DNA of 64,000 nucleotides from Streptacidiphilus sp041262165 (GTDB lineage: Bacteria; Actinomycetota; Actinomycetes; Streptomycetales; Streptomycetaceae), in the NCBI RefSeq assembly GCF_041262165.1, contig NZ_JBGCBY010000007.1:273138-337137 (forward strand), written 5' to 3'. Below the pieces are notes generated by a model. The model ran no database searches, had not been told where the DNA came from, and worked only from the letters and a program-made list of their open reading frames with translations. This document shows, piece by piece, positions 28,123-34,661 of the stretch. Each line of letters opens with the position of its first letter. Position 1 is the stretch's first letter. Both the position numbers and the translations under genes were made by a program.

Positions 28123-28757
28123 CCGGCACCCACGTGATCGTCCTGCCCGGCGGCGGGTACGTAGAACACGCTTCGCACGAGGCGGAGCCGGTGGTGGACT
28201 GGCTTGGCGACACAGGTGTGCGGGCGAGCGTGTTCCGCTATCCGCTCCGCGCCCGGCACCCGGAGCCGCTCAACGCGCTGCGCGCCGAGATCCGCCGTCG
28301 GAGGGCGGCCGGCGCACAGCGCATCGGTCTCATCGGGTTCTCCGCGGGAGGTCATCTGGCCGGGCTGGCCGCCCTCGCGCCGGGCGCCTCGCCCGATGAG
28401 GCGGTGGACTTCGCCGTGCTCGGTTACGCCATCACCTCGATGGAGACCGAGACCTACCGTCCGGCCCGAGTGATCCTTCTCGGCGAGGACGCCGGCCCCG
28501 AGCTGCGCCGGGCGACATCGCTGGATTCGCTGGTCACGCCCCAGTCGCCGCCGTTCTTCGTCTGGCACACCGCGGAGGACCCCTATGTCCCCGCCGAACA
28601 CGCCTACCGCCTTGCCGCGGCGCTCGCGGCCGGCCAAGTCCCGCACGCCGTGCACGTGTTCGCCCACGGCCCGCACAGCCTCGGCCTCGCCCGGAACGCC
28701 GGAGAGGCTGCGATATGGACCACGCTGGCGAAGGCCTGGATCCACGAACAGGCGTGA
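28119..28757 (+). CDS. acetyl-esterase-like alpha/beta hydrolase
   Basis: 212 residues of the BD-FAE/esterase-lipase type. It shows the oxyanion motif VIVLPGGGYVEHA (HGGG-like, here PGGG), nucleophile in IGFSAGGHLAG (near 75), Asp in HTAEDPYVPAEHA and His in HGPHSLGLA. The ATG overlaps the upstream hydrolase stop by 4 bp. The pair is probably a two-step or broad-range ester hydrolysis unit under the LAL-type site C (inference). Confidence 0.9.
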   Translation: MTGTHVIVLPGGGYVEHASHEAEPVVDWLGDTGVRASVFRYPLRARHPEPLNALRAEIRRRRAAGAQRIGLIGFSAGGHLAGLAALAPGASPDEAVDFAVLGYAITSMETETYRPARVILLGEDAGPELRRATSLDSLVTPQSPPFFVWHTAEDPYVPAEHAYRLAAALAAGQVPHAVHVFAHGPHSLGLARNAGEAAIWTTLAKAWIHEQA

Positions 28758-28769
28758 CCGTCGCCTACA

Positions 28770-29032
28770 TCACTGGTCCCCGGCCATCTCCCGCAGCTCC
28801 GCGATCTGCTTGCGCGCCGCGGCGACGAGTTCGTCGTTGGTGTTCGCATGACCGCCCAGCCCCCACCCGCCGGGCACGGCCTCGGTCAGCAACACCCAGG
28901 TGCGGTCCGCGAGCGTCGGGTCGCCGACGGCCTCCGCGACCATGCCGGTGAACCGGCTCACCACCGCGATCTATTGTCGCCGCGGTCGAGAGCACCTGCG
29001 TTGGTCAGCACCTGCACGCGTAGGTCCACGAG
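28770..29032 (-). pseudogene. tautomerase-family protein, frameshifted
   Basis: The end reads VVSRFTGMVAEAVGDPTLADRTWVLLTEAVPGGWGLGG, typical of the small tautomerase family. Its N-terminal part (LVDLRVQVLTNAGALDRGD) is found immediately upstream in another frame, with the shift near 28980 at GACAATAGATC. The fragment upstream is joined to an aldo/keto reductase scrap. Without repair the product cannot be made as one chain. Confidence 0.65.
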
Positions 29033-29049
29033 TTGCCGACAGGCGACCT

Positions 29050-29261
29050 GTCGAACGTCGACGGCGCGTCCGACTTTCCTCGTTGCCGTATGCCTGAGCC
29101 GCGTCGATATGCCGGTAACCGGCGTGTAGCGCCCAGCGCACGGCGTTGACGCACTCACGCCCGGCCGGCACCTGCCAGACGCCGAGGCCGAGCACCGGCA
29201 CCTGGCTCCCGTCCGCCAGCAGGCGCGCGCCGCCCCCGGATGTGGCTGCGTTCAGGTTCAT
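29050..29261 (-). pseudogene. aldo/keto reductase N-terminal fragment
   Basis: Starting MNLNAATSGGGARLLADGSQ at 29261, the frame reads VPVLGLGVWQVPAG and HAGYRHIDAAQAYGNEE, the cofactor and Asp part of an aldo/keto reductase. A one-base shift then moves the next piece (VGRAV) to another frame, and the barrel ends after about 70 codons. The catalytic Tyr and His are missing. Site E lies 32 bp before its start, matching the site C to gene distance. Confidence 0.75.
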
Positions 29262-29293
29262 GAGCACCAGCATCCGGCAACGCACCGTGGGCT

Positions 29294-29314
29294 GGTATCA
29301 GCAACATGACGGCA
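29294..29314 (-). promoter_or_regulatory. regulon site E
   Basis: Reads TGCCGTCATGTTGCTGATAC on the minus strand, the most divergent copy (GCC for GCA). It points at the aldo/keto reductase remnant and is paired head-to-head with site D across 18 bp. Confidence 0.5.
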
Positions 29315-29332
29315 ACCGGCCGCGACTCGCAG

Positions 29333-29353
29333 TGCAGTCAACATGCTGATACT
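29333..29353 (+). promoter_or_regulatory. regulon site D
   Basis: Begins TGCAGTCAACATGCTGATAC, 61 bp before the metallo-beta-lactamase-fold gene start at 29415. It is 18 of 21 identical to site C. Confidence 0.6.
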
Positions 29354-29414
29354 CCGCCGCCGTCCCCGAGGGTGACCATGAGGTCAAGCTGAGTCAGCGA
29401 TGCCGGAGAAGACG

Positions 29415-30272
29415 ATGAGCCTTGACTTTGACGTGTTCGTGGTGGATCCCAAGCCGATCCCGAGTGCGGTGCCGGGATTCGAGGAGGCGGTGGGCCCGGC
29501 GACCTGGCCGCCGTCCACATCGACGCTGATCAGGGATGACGACGGTGCCCTGCTGGTCGACTGCCTCATCACTGTGCGGGAGGGCCGGGAGCTGGCGGCG
29601 TGGGTGAAGTCCCACGACTGCGAGCCCGGGTACGTGTACATCACCCATCCGCACGCCGACCACTTCCTCGGGCTGACGGAGATCCTGGCGGCTTTCCCGC
29701 AGGCGAGGCCGGTGGCCCTGGCCGAGTCCATCTCCGCGATGCAGGAGCAGATCTCAGCGGGGTACATGCAGGTCTGGGGCGGGTTCTTCCCCGGCCAGTT
29801 GACCGGCGAGCCCGTCCCGCCCGGGCCGCTGACCGGCAGCACGATCCCGATCGGAGGCTCATCGGCCACGGTGATCCCGGTCGGGACCACCGACACCGGG
29901 CATTCCAGCGTCGTCCATGTCCCGGACCTGAGCCTGGTCGTCTCCGGTGACGTCGTCTACAACCGGACGCACATGTGGCTGGCGGGATCGACACCGGACT
30001 CCCGGGCCGACTGGGCGCGGGCGCTGGACGCCGTGGCGGAACTGGAGGCCGACACCCTGATCGCGGGCCACCGCGATCCACGGGCCGACGACGACGACGC
30101 CCACCGCCAGATCGACGAAAGCCGCCGCTACCTGGCCGATTTCGAGACGGCGCTGGAACACAGCTCCGCACCGGGCGAGCTCATCGACCGAATGACGGCC
30201 GCCCATCCCGAGCTGGCGAACCCCTACACACTGTGGGTCGCGGCCCACGACCTGCTCGGCACCGGAACCTGA
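29415..30272 (+). CDS. MBL-fold metallo-hydrolase
   Basis: 285 residues. The metal-binding motif THPHADHF (His78, His80, Asp82, His83) is complete; the later ligands are in TDTGHSSV, VVSGDVVYN and IAGHRDP. The family hydrolyses lactones, thioesters or beta-lactams with zinc or iron; the substrate is unknown. ATG 29415 (MSLDFDVFVV) is chosen over 29400 because GGAG lies 6 bases before it. Site D upstream suggests LAL-type control. The following LtrA gene starts 29 bp after its stop, so they likely form an operon. Confidence 0.9.
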   Translation: MSLDFDVFVVDPKPIPSAVPGFEEAVGPATWPPSTSTLIRDDDGALLVDCLITVREGRELAAWVKSHDCEPGYVYITHPHADHFLGLTEILAAFPQARPVALAESISAMQEQISAGYMQVWGGFFPGQLTGEPVPPGPLTGSTIPIGGSSATVIPVGTTDTGHSSVVHVPDLSLVVSGDVVYNRTHMWLAGSTPDSRADWARALDAVAELEADTLIAGHRDPRADDDDAHRQIDESRRYLADFETALEHSSAPGELIDRMTAAHPELANPYTLWVAAHDLLGTGT

Positions 30273-30301
30273 CACAGACAGCAAGGACGGATCGCCGAAC
30301 C

Positions 30302-31507
30302 ATGCCAGGGGATACCAGAGAAGCGGTCGGCCTGGAACCGGCCGCGGAAGGCCGCAGCACGCGGGTGCTGAACCTACGCAGAATGACGGCCCGCCGGACC
30401 GACGAGGCGAACCGGTCCTCCACACCGCTGGAACTGTTCTTCGACCTCTGTTTCGTCGTCGCCGTCGCGCAGGCCGCCTCCCACCTGCATCACGACCTGA
30501 GCGGCGGGCACCTCGGCCATGCCGTGGGCAACTACCTCTGGGTGTTCTTCGCGATCTGGTGGGCCTGGGGGAACTTCACCTGGTTCGCCTCCGCGTACGA
30601 CAACGACGACGACCCCTATCGACTGCTGACCATGGTGCAGATCGCCGGGGCGCTGACCTTGGCTGCCGGCGTACCCCGGGCCTTCGAGTCCGGCGACTAT
30701 CTCGTCATCACCCTCGGCTACGTGATCCTGCGGCTGGCCATGGTCATGCAGTGGCTGCGGGCTGCCAGGGCCGATCCGGAACGGCGCACGACCGCCCTGC
30801 GGTACGCCGTCGGCTACGCCCTGGTACAGGCCGGATGGGTCGCTCGCCTCGCCTTCGACCAGCCGACGTACCTCTATGTCGGGCTGGCGGTGGCCGTGGG
30901 CGAGTTGCTGGTCCCGATCTGGGCCGAGCGGGCGCAGGTGACGACCTTTCACCCGGAGCACATCACCGAGCGGTTCGGGCTGTTCACCATGATCGTGCTC
31001 GGCGAGGCGGTGCTGGCCGCGACCATCGCCGTGCAGACCGCGGCCGACTCGCGCGACGGCACCGATGTCGACCTGCTGGTCCTGGCCGGCAGCGGTCTGC
31101 TGATCGTCCTCAGCCTGTGGTGGCTCTACTTCGACCGGACCACCCAGCGCATGCTGCGCTCCATGCGTACGACGATCATCTGGGGCTACGGCCACTATCT
31201 CGTCTTCGCCTCGACCGCGGCGATCGGCGCCGGACTCGCCGTCGCCGTCGACGCCCTCACCGGCCATGCACACCTCACACACCTGCAGCAGGGCTTGACT
31301 GTCGGCGTACCCCTCGCTGCCTGGATCGCGACGGTCTGGTGGCTGCGCGTTGGCCCGCCGCTGCGCGGTCCCGCCGTCGCGGCCTCGCCCGTGGCCGCGG
31401 TCCTGGTGCCGGCCGCGGCCTGGACCTCTGCGGCCGTGCCCCTGATGGCCGTGATCACCGCGGCGCTGGCGGCGGTGACGACCTGGGCCGCGCGGCGGAC
31501 GGACTGA
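30302..31507 (+). CDS. low temperature requirement protein A (LtrA) family membrane protein
   Basis: 401 residues, about ten hydrophobic segments. The signature is STPLELFFDLCFVVAVAQAA near residue 40, followed by WWAWGNFTWFASAYDNDD and the late HITERFGLFTMIVLGEAVL box. LtrA proteins are found in many bacteria, their function is not known. ATG 30302 is preferred since upstream codons overlap the MBL gene out of frame. The leader contains CACAGACAGCAAGGA, also found before the Nudix gene at 17808. Confidence 0.9.
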   Translation: MPGDTREAVGLEPAAEGRSTRVLNLRRMTARRTDEANRSSTPLELFFDLCFVVAVAQAASHLHHDLSGGHLGHAVGNYLWVFFAIWWAWGNFTWFASAYDNDDDPYRLLTMVQIAGALTLAAGVPRAFESGDYLVITLGYVILRLAMVMQWLRAARADPERRTTALRYAVGYALVQAGWVARLAFDQPTYLYVGLAVAVGELLVPIWAERAQVTTFHPEHITERFGLFTMIVLGEAVLAATIAVQTAADSRDGTDVDLLVLAGSGLLIVLSLWWLYFDRTTQRMLRSMRTTIIWGYGHYLVFASTAAIGAGLAVAVDALTGHAHLTHLQQGLTVGVPLAAWIATVWWLRVGPPLRGPAVAASPVAAVLVPAAAWTSAAVPLMAVITAALAAVTTWAARRTD

Positions 31508-31940
31508 TCGCTCGACGCCGGGACGTCGGTGCGGCCGTGGCTACTCGGGGTTGCCGGTGGTCCACGACACCAACATGCTCAACCACTGGCAGCAGCCCGG
31601 CGATGTGCTGTGGCGCGAGGTTCCGCGACCTGGGCGAGGACGTCCCGCTGCAACGAGTACAGATATGCCGCGTGACGTGCAGCGACGACTTTTCGGGCGG
31701 CACAGCTTCGAGCAGGCAAAATGCCACCGCAGGCACGGGTCCTGCGTGTGATCGCTGAGCGTGGAAGAACTCCATGATCACGCAGGGCCCGTGCCTGTCT
31801 CACGTCCGGATCCTCATCCGACAAGGGACCTCACCCTTTGCCGGCGGTCCAAGTTGCTGGCGTTGGAGGAGCCCCCGGGGCCACCCGACCGGTGACCGCA
31901 CCAGCGATCCGCGTGGCGACGGCGGGGACGAACCTGAAGG
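31508..31940. other. 433-bp intergenic region with a possible remnant
   Basis: Between LtrA and the convergent PstS-like gene. A plus-strand scrap at 31548-31620 translates to LPVVHDTNMLNHWQQPGDVLWREV, which looks like real protein sequence but has no start or continuation. Nothing else was recognised. Confidence 0.35.
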
Positions 31941-33158
31941 TCAGGGTGCGGAGTTGAGCAAGAAAGTGCTGGCGTCCGCCTGCGATTCGCGTAGGGGCAG
32001 GAATACGGCCTGTTTCCCGACGACCGCCTGGCCCTGCCGGCTGAGGATGAACCGGGTCAGTTCCTCCAGGACGGGGTCCAGGGCGTGTCCCGGCTGCTTG
32101 TTCATGTTCAGATACGTCACCCGGCTGAGCGGATAGATTGCTGCGGAGACGTTGTCATAGGTAGGTGCGTGGGCCGGATCCTGGGCGTGGTTGCTCAGGG
32201 CGAGGACCTTGACCGGCTGGTCGACGTAGGCCATGCCGGTATAGCCGATCGCGTAGGGGTCGTTCGAGACGTCCGTGGCCACGTTGAAGACCGTCTTCTC
32301 CCAGTGCACGTTCGGGTCCGCAGGCGTCGAACCGATGGCTGCGCCTGGGCGCCATTCGCCGCGCTTGCCGTTGTAGTTCAGGACGCGCTCGCGGACGAAC
32401 TCCTCGAATCCGTTCCACGGTTGAATTCCGACGATGTGTATCGGCTTGTCCGCCCACGCGCCGGTCACGCCCAGCTGGCCCCATGTGGTGATCGGTGCTC
32501 CACCCCGATTGCGGGTCGTGGACAGGATCGAGTCGAGTTGGTCGAAGGACAGTTTGTCGATCGGATTGTCCTTGTTCACGATGAACCCGATGGAGTCGAG
32601 GAACCCGAAGTGGCGGTAGCTGCCCCCGGAGATGGGGATGCTCAACGGGTCGTAGCCGAAGGCATCGTGGAACCCTTGGATGTCGGTCGGCTTGAGCTCG
32701 CGGGAAACGAACACACAGTCAATGTTTCCCTTGATGAGTTCCAGCGCGCCCAGGCTTCCCGCGTATGGTGGGGCGACTGCTATGTGGACCCCCGGATAGT
32801 ACTTCTGGAATCCTGCGATCCACTTCTTCGACAGGTCGGCCAGCACGTCGGAGGCTGCACAGTGGTAGTTGCCGCGTAAGGCGTCCGCGCGCTTGGGTGT
32901 GTAGTCCGCCAGGGTCTGATCCGCGGTGGGCTGCAGTAGTTCGGGAGTGGGGAGCGGCCGCCCGTGCGCCTGATCGTACGCGTCCTGCGCCGGCGTCAGC
33001 GGGGTGAGCGAGTTCGCCGGCGGAACGGCCAGGTAGACCATGCCCTTCGTGGCGCTGCCCGTCGCCGTGTTCGTCGTCGCGGCACTGACCACGGTACCCC
33101 CGAACGCCAATGCCGTGATGAGGGATGCGGTCATGATGAGCTTCGCCCTGCGTTTCAC
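31941..33158 (-). CDS. PstS-like secreted substrate-binding protein
   Basis: 405 residues. A signal peptide at 1-30 (VKRRAKLIMTASLITALAFGG, cleavage near VSA-AT) precedes a periplasmic-binding-type fold. Phosphate-binding motifs are visible: GSLGALELIKGNIDCVFVSR, then GFIVNKDNPIDKLSFDQL and a late ITTWGQLG. No lipobox cysteine is present. GTG 33158 is chosen because AAGGAG lies 9 bases upstream; the ATG at 33179 would place the ribosome site inside the gene. It follows the conservon GTPase gene by 51 bp on the same strand, without pstCAB transport genes. A free-standing anion sensor for the conservon is possible (inference). Confidence 0.82.
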   Translation of the reverse strand: MKRRAKLIMTASLITALAFGGTVVSAATTNTATGSATKGMVYLAVPPANSLTPLTPAQDAYDQAHGRPLPTPELLQPTADQTLADYTPKRADALRGNYHCAASDVLADLSKKWIAGFQKYYPGVHIAVAPPYAGSLGALELIKGNIDCVFVSRELKPTDIQGFHDAFGYDPLSIPISGGSYRHFGFLDSIGFIVNKDNPIDKLSFDQLDSILSTTRNRGGAPITTWGQLGVTGAWADKPIHIVGIQPWNGFEEFVRERVLNYNGKRGEWRPGAAIGSTPADPNVHWEKTVFNVATDVSNDPYAIGYTGMAYVDQPVKVLALSNHAQDPAHAPTYDNVSAAIYPLSRVTYLNMNKQPGHALDPVLEELTRFILSRQGQAVVGKQAVFLPLRESQADASTFLLNSAP

Positions 33159-33209
33159 TGATACGGCTCCTTGTCGCATTTTTATGATTTAACTGGTCAA
33201 GCGCGTGGT

Positions 33210-33830
33210 TCAGGCAACAGGTGCCCCAGCCGCCGGCAGCGGGTCGGCGCGGGCCTTGGACTGCACGGACTCAAGCAGTGCCAGCAGCAGGTCCTTGCTG
33301 GAGCTCAGTTCCCGCACGTCGCACAGAATCACCGGCACCGAATCGTCCAGATCCAAGGCGGCGCGGACGTCCTCGATCCCGCAATCACGAACGCCATGGA
33401 AGCAGTTGACGCCCACCACGAAGGGGATGTCGTAACGCTCGAAGAAGTCCACTGAGAGGAAACAGTCCTCCAGCCTGCGGGTGTCGGCCAGCACCACCGC
33501 GCCCAGCGCCCCGTACACCAGGTCGTTCCACATGAAGAGGAATCGTTCCTGCCCGGGCGCGCCGAAGAGGTAGAGCACCAGGTCCGCGCTGATGGTGATC
33601 CGGCCGAAATCCATGGCCACGGTGGTGGTGTGCTTGTTCTCCACCCCCGCCAGGTCGTCCACACCGACGCTGGCCTGGGTCATGTACTCCTCGGTCTCCA
33701 GCGGCGGCACCTCGCTCACCGACCCCACCAGGGTGGTTTTGCCCACCCCGAAACCGCCTGCCACGATGATCTTCACCGCGGTCGGGACCAGTTCGGCCCG
33801 GTCTGCTGGGTCAGAGCCTTTTGATGCCAT
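33210..33830 (-). CDS. cvnD: conservon GTPase (CvnD-type small G protein)
   Basis: 206 residues. P-loop GGFGVGKTT is at 25-33, the switch-II-like LFGAPGQERF near 90 and VGVNCFHG near 140 (NKxD-like with changed Lys). It belongs to the Ras-like bacterial MglA/Cvn group, last gene of the four-gene conservon. With the kinase-like, roadblock and DUF742 partners it forms a membrane complex similar to eukaryotic G-protein receptors. Its ATG overlaps the DUF742 gene by 20 bp. The number of this conservon in the host set cannot be assigned. Confidence 0.93.
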   Translation of the reverse strand: MASKGSDPADRAELVPTAVKIIVAGGFGVGKTTLVGSVSEVPPLETEEYMTQASVGVDDLAGVENKHTTTVAMDFGRITISADLVLYLFGAPGQERFLFMWNDLVYGALGAVVLADTRRLEDCFLSVDFFERYDIPFVVGVNCFHGVRDCGIEDVRAALDLDDSVPVILCDVRELSSSKDLLLALLESVQSKARADPLPAAGAPVA

Positions 33831-34236
33831 CGATCACCTTCTGGAGTAGCCGCACGTCCGGGGTGCCAGCCATGGCGACCGGCGCCCGGGTCAGGATCAT
33901 CGAGTTGTCGAGGAGGTCCCCGAGTAACACCTTCACCACGCTCGCCGGCAGGTCCAGGCGTGCTGCGATGTCGGCGACACCCATGGGCCGGTCCCGGCAG
34001 AGATCCAGGATCTCTGCCGGCTCGGGCTCCATGAGGGAGGTGTCCACGTCGGGGTCGCGCGTCAGCACCTGAGTGATCAGGCTGAACGCCTTGTCCTGCG
34101 CGGGGTGTGAGGTCCGGCCGCCGGTGATGGTGTATGGGCGGACCAGGCCGGCGTCGTAGTTGAGCGGGTGCTTGTCCGGCCACCTGTTGCCGGGCTGGTG
34201 GTCGCTCAGCCGTCTGTCGCCGGGCCAGTCGGTCAC
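33811..34236 (-). CDS. cvnC: DUF742 conservon protein (CvnC-type)
   Basis: 141 residues. The DUF742 signature LVRPYTITGGRT (30-41) and LDLCRDRPMGVADIAARLDLPASVVKVLLGDLLD, a winged-helix-like segment, are visible. In conservons it binds the roadblock and G proteins. ATG overlaps the upstream gene stop by 4 bp (ATGA) and the gene runs 20 bp into the GTPase start, so all are coupled. Confidence 0.95.
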   Translation of the reverse strand: MTDWPGDRRLSDHQPGNRWPDKHPLNYDAGLVRPYTITGGRTSHPAQDKAFSLITQVLTRDPDVDTSLMEPEPAEILDLCRDRPMGVADIAARLDLPASVVKVLLGDLLDNSMILTRAPVAMAGTPDVRLLQKVIDGIKRL

Positions 34237-34661
34237 TCATCCTCACCGTGGAATCCGCCGAGGTCGGAGCGTGGTGCCGCGACGAGGTAGCGCCCCACCT
34301 GCTTGACCAGGAGGTTTATTTCGTACGCCATGATCCCGGTGTCGACCTCGGCGCTGGCCAGGGCGGCCAGAACAGCGCCCTGGCCAGCGGCGGTGACGAA
34401 CAGGAAAAGGTTGTCCAGCTCGATGACGGTCTGCTGGACGCGCCCGCCGTCGAAGCGTCTGCCCACGCCCTTGGCCAAGCTCTGTAGTCCGGAGGCGACT
34501 GCTGACAGATGCTCCGCTTCCGACTGCTCGAAGTCGCGGGACCGCCCGACCAGCAGGCCGTCACTGGAGAGCACGATGGCGTGCCGCATTTTCGGGATCC
34601 GGCCGACCAGGTCGTCGAGCAGCCAGTTCAGCTGACCGGTGGCTTCGGTGTGCTGCGTCAT
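34233..34661 (-). CDS. cvnB: roadblock/LC7 conservon protein (CvnB-type)
   Basis: 142 residues. The roadblock/LC7 fold shows LDDLVGRIPKMRHAIVLSSDGLLVGRS, then HLSAVASGLQSLAKG and GTIMAY-like GIMAYEINLLVKQVGRYL. Such proteins act as GTPase partners in conservons. ATGA overlaps join it to both neighbours. Confidence 0.95.
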   Translation of the reverse strand: MTQHTEATGQLNWLLDDLVGRIPKMRHAIVLSSDGLLVGRSRDFEQSEAEHLSAVASGLQSLAKGVGRRFDGGRVQQTVIELDNLFLFVTAAGQGAVLAALASAEVDTGIMAYEINLLVKQVGRYLVAAPRSDLGGFHGEDE

